NCBI GenBank assembly: GCA_001725215.1
Contig: MEFT01000086.1
Span: 1-13,621, forward strand
DNA length: 13,621 nt
DNA from: Clostridium sp. SCN 57-10
GTDB taxonomy: Bacteria > Bacillota > Clostridia > Oscillospirales > Butyricicoccaceae
Reading direction: 5' to 3'
Shown: positions 1 to 6,835 of the stretch, in pieces
Position numbering within the stretch: position 1 is the stretch's first letter
Layout: each line of letters opens with the position of its first letter
The notes under the pieces: generated by a model
Databases searched by the model: none
What the model was told of the DNA's origin: nothing
The model's input: only the letters and a program-made list of their open reading frames with translations
Program-made: the position numbers and the translations under genes

Positions 1-1011
1 GGCGGTGGCAAAGAGCCGCAGCATCAGCTTGCCCACGTCAAGGCGGCAGTCGTGCGTTTCGGAAATGGCGAGCACGGCGTCATACGCGGGCAGCACGCAG
101 AAAAACGTGGTAAACTGAAAGCTGTTGCCCATTTTGAGCAGCGCTCCCTCGCCAAGGGTGTAATCGGTATCGCGGAAGCGCACGTTGTCCCAGCCCAGGC
201 CAAAATCGGCGGTGCGGGTATCATACTGCAAAAAAGTCTTGCCCTGCGGCAGCGCCATTTCGCGCTTCGACGGCTCGGAAAGAATGTCGCTCGGCGCGAG
301 GAAAACCTGCCCGACCTTGCACAGGTCAGGCATCGCCATCGTAAAGCCCGCTCCGCCGCGAATGAGCATCAGCTCCGGCGGGCGCGCGCCCTCGCGCACC
401 AGCGTATATCCATCGGCGTGCATGCCGGAAAGCCGAGCCGACTGTGCGCCGAGCGGCTCTGTGATGTTGCGCAGGCAGTATTCGGCGTAGGGAACACCCG
501 TTACTTCGCTGACGACCATTTCGGCAAGCGTAAACCCATCGTTGCAGTAGACGGCGTAAGCGCCCGGCTCGGCCTTCAGGATATTTTTGGAGAGATAGTC
601 GTAGACGTCCTCGTAATAATGCTCGTCCGAAACGTCAGACACTGAGAAGCCGAGCCACTGCGTGCCGGGCAGACCGCTTGTGTGGCTCAGGCAGTGGCGC
701 AGCGTAATGCAGCGGAAGCGCTCATCGGGCATGCTGAGGCGCGGCAGATAGCGCGCCACGGGCGCGTCCAGCTCGACCAGTCCGCGCTCGACAAGCTGCA
801 TGACGGCGATGGTGCACACCACCTTGGAGATCGACGCAACGTTGTAGGTCGAGCGGAGGTCGGCGGGCTTTTTGTCGTTCCCGCCGCAATGCCCCAGCGC
901 GTCGGCCGCGATCAGCTCGCCGTGGCGCATAATGGCATAGGAAACGGAAGTATAGCCGTCCGGCAGCTGGGAGGAAACAATGGCAGACAGCTTTTTGGTA
1001 AGCTCGTTCAT
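1..1011 (-). CDS. Class C beta-lactamase-like serine hydrolase (C-terminus beyond window edge)
   Basis: 337 codons are visible from an ATG at 1011; the 3' end runs off the left edge. The frame shows the three landmarks of the beta-lactamase/DD-peptidase fold: SISK at residues 60-63 (nucleophile Ser60, Lys63), YCN at 155-157, and KMGN near 293-296 in the place of the usual K/H-x-G motif. HTSGLPG at 110-116 is also typical of this family. There is no signal peptide or membrane segment, so the enzyme is probably cytoplasmic. AAGGA lies about seven bases before the ATG, and only 24 bases separate it from the oppF stop, so it is the last visible gene of the opp operon. Relatives include esterases, D-aminopeptidases and penicillin-binding-protein-like peptidases. 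In this context a role in cleaving an imported peptide or amide is likely, but the substrate cannot be read from sequence. Resistance to beta-lactams is not implied. Confidence 0.88.
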   Translation of the reverse strand, partial: MNELTKKLSAIVSSQLPDGYTSVSYAIMRHGELIAADALGHCGGNDKKPADLRSTYNVASISKVVCTIAVMQLVERGLVELDAPVARYLPRLSMPDERFRCITLRHCLSHTSGLPGTQWLGFSVSDVSDEHYYEDVYDYLSKNILKAEPGAYAVYCNDGFTLAEMVVSEVTGVPYAEYCLRNITEPLGAQSARLSGMHADGYTLVREGARPPELMLIRGGAGFTMAMPDLCKVGQVFLAPSDILSEPSKREMALPQGKTFLQYDTRTADFGLGWDNVRFRDTDYTLGEGALLKMGNSFQFTTFFCVLPAYDAVLAISETHDCRLDVGKLMLRLFATA

Positions 1012-1035
1012 GTCAACAGTCCTTATCCAAATGAA

Positions 1036-1983
1036 TTAAAGCAGGTGGCACGCCGCGAAATGCCCCGGCGCAAGCTCGCGCAGCGGCGGCACGCTTTCGG
1101 CGCAGCGCGCCTCGGCGTTGGGGCAGCGCGTGCGAAACTTGCAGCCCGAGGGGGAGTGAATGGGGCTGGGCACCTCGCCGCTTAGGCGGATGCGCTCGCG
1201 CTTCGCGTGCGGGTCTGCTTCGGGAATGGCGGAAATAAGCGATTGGGTATAGGGGTGCAGCGTGTGGCTGAAAATATCGGCGCTCGTGCCCAGCTCGACC
1301 AAGCTGCCCAGATACATAATGCCTACTCGATCGGAGATGTGGCGCACCATCGAAAGATCGTGCGTGATGAACAGATAGGTAAGGTTGTTCTCGCGCTGCA
1401 AGCGGATGAGCAGGTTGACGATTTGCGCCTGAATCGACACGTCAAGCGCGGAGATCGGCTCGTCGCACACGATGAACTCCGGCTCGACGGCGAGCGCCCG
1501 CGCGATGCCGATGCGCTGCCGCTGTCCGCCGGAAAGCTCGTGCGCGAAGCGGTTTGCGTAATCGTCGGTCAGGCTGACCTTGGCGAGCAGCTCGCGTACG
1601 CGCGCGGTTTTTTCCTTTTCGCCGTAACGGTAATGTACATCCATGCCCTCCGCCACGATCTCGCCGATCGTCATGCGCGGGTCGAGCGAGGAATAGGGGT
1701 CCTGAAAGATCATTTGCGCGCTTTTCTGAAAGGCGAGCAACTTTTTGCCGCGCAGTGCGCCGACATCTTCGCCGCGGAAGCGGATCTCGCCCGCCGTTCT
1801 TTGATAAAACCGAAGCAGCGTGCGCCCGCAGGTCGTCTTGCCGCAGCCTGATTCGCCGACCAGGCCGAGCGTTTCGCCGCGTGCGATCGAGAAGGACACA
1901 TGGTCAACCGCTTTGAGCTGCTGCTTTTTTCCCACCGGGAAGTATTTACACAGGTCTTTGACCTCGATGAGAGTTTCGGCCAT
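1036..1983 (-). CDS. oppF: Oligopeptide ABC transporter ATP-binding protein OppF
   Basis: 315 residues, full length for OppF/DppF. It is one of the two ATPases that power the peptide importer from the cytoplasmic face. Walker A GESGCGKT is at 43-50, the signature LSGGQRQR at 150-157, Walker B with Asp174-Glu175, and the switch His208. The C-terminal extension typical of peptide transporters carries Cys281, Cys287, Cys294 and Cys312; related Dpp/Opp ATPases are reported to hold a [4Fe-4S] cluster at such cysteines. The start has GGAGGTG about eight bases upstream, and the oppD stop lies one base before it, so the two are translated as a pair. The oppF/dppF choice rests on order and family and the substrate is unknown. 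Confidence 0.95.
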   Translation of the reverse strand: MAETLIEVKDLCKYFPVGKKQQLKAVDHVSFSIARGETLGLVGESGCGKTTCGRTLLRFYQRTAGEIRFRGEDVGALRGKKLLAFQKSAQMIFQDPYSSLDPRMTIGEIVAEGMDVHYRYGEKEKTARVRELLAKVSLTDDYANRFAHELSGGQRQRIGIARALAVEPEFIVCDEPISALDVSIQAQIVNLLIRLQRENNLTYLFITHDLSMVRHISDRVGIMYLGSLVELGTSADIFSHTLHPYTQSLISAIPEADPHAKRERIRLSGEVPSPIHSPSGCKFRTRCPNAEARCAESVPPLRELAPGHFAACHLL

Positions 1984-1984
1984 C

Positions 1985-3001
1985 TCAATCCACCTCCCGG
2001 TCGTAGAACGATTTTACCTTGGGCGCGTTGGGGTGCATCAGCCAGCAGGAGACATAGTGCGTTCCGCTCAGCTCCGTTTCGTCGGGCATACGCTCGCGGC
2101 AGATCTGCATGCAGTATTCGCAGCGCGCGGCGAACGGGCAATGCTCAAGGGGCAGCAAAAGGTCGGGCGGCGTGCCCTTCAGGCTGTAAAGCTCCTGCTT
2201 CGTGGCCGCGCCGCGCTTGGGAATCGAGCTGAGCAGCGCCCAGGTATAGGGGTGGCGCGCGTTGTCAAACAGCTCGGCGACCGTGCCGCGCTCGACGACC
2301 TGCCCGGCGTACATGACCTGAATGCGGTCGGCAAAGCTTGCCACCACGCCGAGGTCGTGCGACACGAGGATAATCGCCGTGTTCAGCTCCTGCTGCAGCT
2401 CGGCGAGCAGATCTAAAATCTGCGCCTGAATCGTTACGTCAAGCGCCGTCGTCGGCTCGTCGGCAATCAAGATGCTCGGCGAGCAGGAAAGCGCCATGGC
2501 GACCATCACGCGCTGGCGCATGCCGCCCGAAAGCTGGTGGGGATAGGCGTCGACGCGCGTCTCCGCGTCGGGAATGCGCACCATTTGCAGCATGCGGATG
2601 GCCTCCGCGCGCGCCTCGGCCTTGTTCAGCTTGCGGTGAAGCTGAAGCGCCTCCATAATCTGCTTGCCGCACGTCATCGGCGGGTTCAGGGAGGTCATCG
2701 GGTCTTGAAAAATCATGCCCACGTCGTTGCCGCGATAGGCCTGAAGACGCTTGCGGTCCATGGCGAGCACGTCTTCGCCTTGAAACAGCATTTGCGAGCC
2801 TTCTTTGATTTCGGCAAAGGGCGGCTTGATAAGACGCAGAATGGCTTTCGCCGTCACGGTTTTGCCGCAGCCCGACTCGCCCACGAACGCGAGCGTTTCG
2901 CCGCGCGTAAGCTCGAAGCTTACGCCGCGCACCGCCCGCACCTCGCCGGCGTAAGTGTGGAACGAGACGTGCAGGTTTTTGACGTCTAAAATTGCTTCCA
3001 T
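1985..3001 (-). CDS. oppD: Oligopeptide ABC transporter ATP-binding protein OppD
   Basis: 338 residues, the partner ATPase of OppF. Walker A GESGCGKT is at 41-48, the Q-loop Gln at 99, signature LSGGMRQR at 157-164, Walker B ending ADEP at 180-183, and the switch His215. The C-terminal oligopeptide domain has Cys288, Cys294, Cys297, Cys301 and Cys319, a cysteine-rich patch matching the iron-sulfur site described for peptide transporters of this class. The ATG has TAGGAG about eight bases upstream, and its first bases form the oppC stop codon, so translation is tightly coupled to oppC. The downstream gap to oppF is one base. Nothing in the gene looks damaged. The LSGGM form of the signature is usual for OppD/DppD, which supports D rather than F. 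Confidence 0.95.
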   Translation of the reverse strand: MEAILDVKNLHVSFHTYAGEVRAVRGVSFELTRGETLAFVGESGCGKTVTAKAILRLIKPPFAEIKEGSQMLFQGEDVLAMDRKRLQAYRGNDVGMIFQDPMTSLNPPMTCGKQIMEALQLHRKLNKAEARAEAIRMLQMVRIPDAETRVDAYPHQLSGGMRQRVMVAMALSCSPSILIADEPTTALDVTIQAQILDLLAELQQELNTAIILVSHDLGVVASFADRIQVMYAGQVVERGTVAELFDNARHPYTWALLSSIPKRGAATKQELYSLKGTPPDLLLPLEHCPFAARCEYCMQICRERMPDETELSGTHYVSCWLMHPNAPKVKSFYDREVD

Positions 3002-3010
3002 GGCGTTCTC

Positions 3011-3748
3011 CTACTTTCTCAGGCGCGGGTCAAGCGCGTCACGCAGTCCGTCGCCCATCAGCGTGAAGGAGAGCATGGTCAGCGCGATCATCACCGCCGG
3101 GAAAAACAATTGGTAAGGATAGAAGGTAAACGAGGGCTGCGCCAGCGCGGCAAGCGCGCCCCAGCTTGTGTTGGGCGACTGCACACCAAGGCCGATGTAG
3201 CTTAAGAAGGCCTCAGAGAAAATGTAGCCCGGAATGTCAAACGTGATCGAAACGAGCACGACGGACAGCGTGTTGGGAATCATGTGCCGCAGAATGATAC
3301 GCAGCGGGCTGACCCCAAGGCCTCGCGCGGCCATCACATATTCCTGCCCCTTGAGCTGCAGCACCTGCCCGCGCACAAGGCGCGCCGTGCCGCACCAGCC
3401 GGTTAACGTCATCGCGAGGATGAGGGTGAACAGGCTTTTGCTTTGCAACACAACGGACAGCAGAATGACGACGATGAGATAGGGGATGCTGATGATGATT
3501 TCCACAAGGCGCATCATGATATCATCGACCACGCCGCCGACATAGGCGGAGATACCGCCGTAAATGCTGCCGACGAGTGAGGAAACGAGCGCGCCCACCA
3601 GACCGATGATGAGCGAAACGCGGCCGCCGATGCACACGCGCGTAAACAAGTCGCGCCCCAGCTTGTCTGTACCGAACCAGTGCACGGCATTGGGCGCCTG
3701 ATTGCGGGCCGTCTTGTCAAGCTCCTCAAAAGAGAACCGCCCGATCAT
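3011..3748 (-). CDS. oppC: Oligopeptide ABC transporter permease OppC, lacking its first membrane segment
   Basis: 245 residues readable from ATG 3748. The conserved HWFGTDKLGRDLFTR block is at 23-37, followed by about five hydrophobic segments and the cytoplasmic EAA loop at about 136-160 (GQEYVMAARGLG..PNTL), which docks on the ATPases. This is the whole BPD_transp_1 domain. Normal OppC is about 290-310 residues and has a cytoplasmic N-terminal tail plus one more membrane helix before the GP that precedes MIGRF; that helix is absent. The ATG at 3748 has no ribosome binding site, but it overlaps as ATGA with the stop of a 37-codon frame that begins at the proper start (3858), so only coupled reinitiation could express it. 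In-frame reading further upstream meets TAG at 3778-3776. The product would have wrong topology at its N-terminus and is probably non-functional unless the disruption is a sequence error. Confidence 0.85.
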   Translation of the reverse strand: MIGRFSFEELDKTARNQAPNAVHWFGTDKLGRDLFTRVCIGGRVSLIIGLVGALVSSLVGSIYGGISAYVGGVVDDIMMRLVEIIISIPYLIVVILLSVVLQSKSLFTLILAMTLTGWCGTARLVRGQVLQLKGQEYVMAARGLGVSPLRIILRHMIPNTLSVVLVSITFDIPGYIFSEAFLSYIGLGVQSPNTSWGALAALAQPSFTFYPYQLFFPAVMIALTMLSFTLMGDGLRDALDPRLRK

Positions 3749-3858
3749 CGGGCCGTCGCTGGTGCCGTTCGATCCCTATGCCGAGGACTTCCTCGCCATG
3801 CCGCCTCGCCCTCTGCCACGCCTAGAATTACGAATTTTTCTTTTGCGATAGGCTGCAT
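3745..3858 (-). pseudogene. oppC: Detached 5' end of oppC (start, 37 codons, then stop)
   Basis: This is the real start of oppC as judged by signals: ATG at 3858, AAGGAGG nine bases before it, and 13 bases after the oppB stop. It encodes MQPIAKEKFVILGVAEGEA, which fits the short cytoplasmic tail that opens clostridial OppC proteins. After about 18 codons the reading turns into rare codons (CGA, AGG, GGA, CCT) with no membrane helix and stops with TGA at 3747-3745. About 35-40 residues including the first membrane helix are missing relative to the family. The join sits beside a 15-base inverted repeat (3739-3753) and a direct repeat CCTCGCC (3791-3797 and 3804-3810). Confidence 0.75.
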
Positions 3859-3871
3859 GTTCCGGCCCTCC

Positions 3872-4801
3872 TTATGCTTTTCCGCCAAGGCGGATGCGCG
3901 GGTCGACGAGCACATAAACGAAATCCACGATGAGCTGCATCACAACGAAAAGGGCGGCGTAAAACACCGTCGTGCCCATGGTCATGGAATAGTCGTTGTT
4001 GTTGATCGAGCTGATATAGTAAAATCCGATGCCCGGAATGCTGAACATGCGCTCGATCAGAAACGCGCCGGTAAAAATGCCGACGATGCGCCCGGCGAGA
4101 ATGGTGATGGCGGGCAGCAGTGAGTTGCGCAGCACATGCCGTACAATGACCTGCCCCTCGCTCAGCCCCTTTGCCTGCGCGGTCAGCACATAATCCTGCC
4201 CGAGCACATCAAGCATGCTCGACTTGACATAGCGCGCATAGGTCGCAATCGTTCCGAAACACAGAACGATCACGGGAATGACCATATGCTTTGCCTCGCC
4301 CCAGCCCGAGGTGGGCAGCCAGCCGAGGCGCACCGAAAAGAAATACTGCATGAGCGACGCAAGCACGAACACGGGAATCGTAACGCCCATGATGGCGACG
4401 AACATAACCACATAGTCGGGCCAGCGGTTTTTATAGAGCGCCGCAATGACGCCGAGCGCCACGCCGATGATAAGGCCGATGAGCAGCGCGGGCGCGCCGA
4501 TGGCCGCCGAAACGGGCGAAGTGGTGGCGATTGTTTCGGCCACCGACCGCCCCGGATACACAACACTCTCGCCGAAGTCGCCCCGTAGCAGGCTTTTCAT
4601 GTAGATGAGATATTGCGTGGAAAGCGGCTTGTCCAGCCCGTATTTTACATAGAAGTTAATGCGCGTCTGCTCGGGCAGCGCCTTTGCAAGGCTTGCCAGC
4701 GGGTCGCCCGGGATCGATCGCATGAGGAAAAACGTGACGGACGCGACGACCAAAAGCGTAACGAGCATATAGAGCACGCGCTTGAAAAAATATTTCGTCA
4801 A
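3872..4801 (-). CDS. oppB: Oligopeptide ABC transporter permease OppB
   Basis: 309 residues, normal length. Inner-membrane pore subunit that pairs with OppC. Membrane helix one is at about 9-28, followed by the family motif PGDP at 31-34, the RGDFGES segment at 73-79, and then the BPD_transp_1 domain. The EAA coupling loop is at about 203-230 (DYVLTAQAKGLS..NSLLP), and VDPRIRLGGKA closes the protein. The start is TTG at 4801, with GGAGGAGG about eight bases upstream. No ATG sits nearer the ribosome binding site, and the N-terminus MTKYFFKRVLYM matches the family from its first residue. The TTG may keep permease levels below those of OppA. It lies 132 bases after oppA and 13 bases before the oppC start. 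Confidence 0.95.
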   Translation of the reverse strand: MTKYFFKRVLYMLVTLLVVASVTFFLMRSIPGDPLASLAKALPEQTRINFYVKYGLDKPLSTQYLIYMKSLLRGDFGESVVYPGRSVAETIATTSPVSAAIGAPALLIGLIIGVALGVIAALYKNRWPDYVVMFVAIMGVTIPVFVLASLMQYFFSVRLGWLPTSGWGEAKHMVIPVIVLCFGTIATYARYVKSSMLDVLGQDYVLTAQAKGLSEGQVIVRHVLRNSLLPAITILAGRIVGIFTGAFLIERMFSIPGIGFYYISSINNNDYSMTMGTTVFYAALFVVMQLIVDFVYVLVDPRIRLGGKA

Positions 4802-4853
4802 ACGATAGCCTCCTCCCCGGTCTGGGGTATCAATCAGTGGTGCAGGCCAAAGG

Positions 4854-4880
4854 AAAAGGGGCGTGCCGGCCGCCCCTTTT
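4854..4880 (-). terminator. Hairpin between oppA and oppB, possible partial terminator or mRNA-stabilising stem
   Basis: A perfect 10-base-pair stem (AAAAGGGGCG at 4854-4863 with CGCCCCTTTT at 4871-4880) encloses a 7-base loop. In the direction of transcription it ends in CCCCTTTTCC, so the T run is part of the stem and short. A weak terminator or a stem that protects the 3' end of oppA mRNA is the likely role; either would give more binding protein than permease, as is common for such operons. The remaining intergenic bases (4881-4933) are GC-rich with no clear gene. Confidence 0.6.
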
Positions 4881-4933
4881 CGCTATGGACTGCGGAGCGG
4901 AGCGCCAACCGCCCCGCGCCGCGGTGTGCCGGC

Positions 4934-6646
4934 TTATCTGCCGGCGGTATAAACGTATTTAAAGCCGGAGGAAGCAAAGCTGAGTGTGTCAAAGCCGTGG
5001 ACATAGCTCTTGGCAAACGAATGAGACTGGAAGGTGGCAAGGGGAGAGATGACGCAGTCGTCCTTGATGAGGATGGTCTCGGCATCTTTATACTCCTGCA
5101 GGCGTTTGGCCTCGTCCATCTCGCTGCCGCTCTGTTTGATGAGCGCGTCATACTCGGCGTTCGCCCAGCCGGTTTCCACGGCGTCATAGCTTGACACAAA
5201 GAGGCTGAGCATGTCGTATGGGTCGTTGTAATAGGCGCCCCAGCTCATGAAGCCGATCTGATAGGTGCCCTTCTGCACGTTGTCATAGAAGATGCCCCAC
5301 TCGGAATAGCTGATCTCAAGGTTGATGCCGAGCTGGTCTTTATAGACTTGCTGCAGATATTCGCCCAGCGTGCGGAACCACTCGCTGGTGCCGGCGAGCG
5401 AGAACGTAACCTTAAGCGTGGAGGGGTCGCTGCCCAGATTAAGCTCCTGCATACCCTGCAGCAGAAGATCCTTCGGCGTCTTGCCCTGCGCGGTCAGCTC
5501 GTCGATCATCTCTTGAATCATGTTGCCGGCCTTTTCGCGATAGTTCGTGTCGCCCACGGCCATCGAGGCGGGAACCCAGCCGTAGGTCGGGATGCGCAGG
5601 CCACCAAAGCACATTTCGTTCAGATCCTCGCGATCGATCGAAAGCGTGAAGGCCTTGCGGATGTTGGCGTTTTGGAAGAGAGCGTCTTTCGCGTTGTAGA
5701 ACGCATAGACGTTGCTGCCCTGCACGGACTTATTATACTGGTTGGTGCCGTTGTCAAACTTCTGCAGCCACTCGGCCGAGCCGGCGGTCACGAAGTCGAG
5801 CTCGCCGCTGTCAAACGCGTTGTAAAAGGTCGTCTCGTCCGTCATGATGCTCAGTTTGACCTTCGACAGGGATACGTTTGCGGCGTCCCAATATTTTTCG
5901 TTTTTCACAAGGTTAAGCGAGCTGTTGTGCGTCCAGCTTTCGACGCGGAAGGGGCCGTTTGCGATATAATATTGCGCTTCAGAGCCGTATTTTTCGCCCC
6001 AGGTTGTGATCAGATCTTCGCGCTGCGGATAGTAGATCGTCGCGTTGATCATGCTGATAAAGGAGGGCGTGGGCGCGCTCAGGGCGATTTCAAGCGTGTT
6101 CGCGTCAATTGCCTTGACGCCGAGGTCGGTCACGGGCAGCTTGCCGGCGCTGATGTCTTCATAGTTTTTTAGCGGCTGGAGGAAGAAGCTGTTGGGCGAG
6201 CCGGTGTCGGGGTTGGCGCTGCGCTGCAGCGAGTAGACATACTGCTCAGCCGTGACGGGCTGCCCGTCTTCCCATGTGCTCTGGCGCAGATGGAAGGTCC
6301 AGACCGTTCCGTCCGTGTTGCTCTCCCAGGACTCGGCCCCGGCGGGAGCCATGAAATACTCGTCGCCCTTCTGCTCAAGACGGACAAGGCCCTCCATTGT
6401 GTTGATCATAACGGAGTAGGAGTAGGTGTCGGAGCGCAGGCTGATGTCAAGTGTCTGCGGTTCGCTCGTCAGGTAGGAGTTGATGTACTGGTCTGCGTCC
6501 TTCTGGGGCTGCGCGGGTGCGGCTGACGTCGTGGCGCCGCCGGTGGTCCCGGCCGCTGCTGTGGTCGACGGGGTGGTGGTGCCGCCGCATGCCGTGAAAG
6601 ACAGGCAGAGCACTGCGGCAAGCAGGAGAGCCATAAGCTTTTTCAT
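4934..6646 (-). CDS. oppA: Peptide-binding lipoprotein OppA (SBP family 5)
   Basis: 570 residues from the ATG at 6646. The first 20 residues are a lipoprotein signal (MKK, a hydrophobic core, then SFTAC) with Cys20 as the lipid-anchored residue. A flexible Thr/Ala/Gly/Pro linker follows to about residue 48, and then the large two-lobed substrate-binding domain of family 5 (peptides, nickel, opines). It is held outside the cytoplasmic membrane and delivers substrate to OppB/OppC. An ATG 60 bases further upstream (6706) is in frame, but it sits at the promoter -10 box and would put a polar stretch before the signal peptide, so it is rejected. AAGGGA lies about ten bases before the chosen start. 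The binding specificity cannot be deduced. First gene of the opp operon. Confidence 0.93.
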   Translation of the reverse strand: MKKLMALLLAAVLCLSFTACGGTTTPSTTAAAGTTGGATTSAAPAQPQKDADQYINSYLTSEPQTLDISLRSDTYSYSVMINTMEGLVRLEQKGDEYFMAPAGAESWESNTDGTVWTFHLRQSTWEDGQPVTAEQYVYSLQRSANPDTGSPNSFFLQPLKNYEDISAGKLPVTDLGVKAIDANTLEIALSAPTPSFISMINATIYYPQREDLITTWGEKYGSEAQYYIANGPFRVESWTHNSSLNLVKNEKYWDAANVSLSKVKLSIMTDETTFYNAFDSGELDFVTAGSAEWLQKFDNGTNQYNKSVQGSNVYAFYNAKDALFQNANIRKAFTLSIDREDLNEMCFGGLRIPTYGWVPASMAVGDTNYREKAGNMIQEMIDELTAQGKTPKDLLLQGMQELNLGSDPSTLKVTFSLAGTSEWFRTLGEYLQQVYKDQLGINLEISYSEWGIFYDNVQKGTYQIGFMSWGAYYNDPYDMLSLFVSSYDAVETGWANAEYDALIKQSGSEMDEAKRLQEYKDAETILIKDDCVISPLATFQSHSFAKSYVHGFDTLSFASSGFKYVYTAGR

Positions 6647-6708
6647 GGTGGTACATCCCTTCGTTTGTAGATTTGGAGCAGGCGAACAGAATATGGGATC
6701 CACCATTA

Positions 6709-6736
6709 ATTATAGTAATAACCATAAAGATTTCAA
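6709..6736 (-). promoter_or_regulatory. Sigma-A promoter of the opp operon
   Basis: Reading the minus strand, TTGAAA (6736-6731), a 16-base spacer and TATAAT (6714-6709) form a near-consensus promoter. Transcription would start near 6702, giving a leader of about 55 bases before the oppA ATG. The surrounding 6707-6835 is strongly AT-rich compared with the genes. Confidence 0.75.
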
Positions 6737-6760
6737 TAGATAAAATCATTATTGTGGAAA
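6731..6760. promoter_or_regulatory. Imperfect inverted repeat over the opp -35 box
   Basis: TTTC-AATA at the left and TATTG-TG-GAAA at the right form an imperfect dyad with TTTC/GAAA ends. It covers the -35 hexamer (6731-6736) and extends upstream. The position suits a regulator that blocks or recruits polymerase, and the RpiR gene directly upstream is the obvious candidate. No consensus operator is known to me for this regulator, so this is a hint only. Confidence 0.3.
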
Positions 6761-6770
6761 TTGGTGTATT

Positions 6771-6782
6771 TTTTGCGCAAAA
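6771..6782. promoter_or_regulatory. 12-base palindrome TTTTGCGCAAAA upstream of opp promoter
   Basis: A perfect 12-base palindrome about 35 bases upstream of the opp -35 box. It is GC-centred in an otherwise AT-rich region, a usual look for an operator. It could bind the neighbouring RpiR protein or another regulator. It could also be chance in AT-rich DNA. Confidence 0.35.
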
Positions 6783-6812
6783 TATCGTTAGTTTACACAA
6801 AACAAAAATTAG

Positions 6813-6832
6813 ATTATAGTATATACTATAAT
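6813..6832. promoter_or_regulatory. 20-base perfect AT palindrome between rpiR-type gene and opp promoter
   Basis: A perfect 20-base inverted repeat with core TAGTATATACTA begins three bases beyond the stop of the RpiR-type gene. On the minus strand it is followed by CTAATTTTTG, so it could be a weak AU-rich terminator for the regulator gene. Equally it may be an operator, and it also contains TATACT and TATAAT -10-like boxes. The exact symmetry is more than base composition easily explains. Confidence 0.45.
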
Positions 6833-6835
6833 TTA

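Noticed and set aside
1207..1851. Plus-strand open frame of 214 codons
   Set aside because: Antisense to oppF with a composition typical of a shadow; no ribosome binding site worth naming.
3739..3753. Inverted repeat GCCCGATCATCGGGC as the end of a mobile element
   Set aside because: No transposase, target duplication or matching terminal repeat is present nearby; it fits a rearrangement junction better.
6644..6706. Longer oppA starting at ATG 6706
   Set aside because: The ATG falls at the -10/start region of the promoter, so it would not be on the mRNA, and it adds a polar stretch in front of a clean lipoprotein signal.
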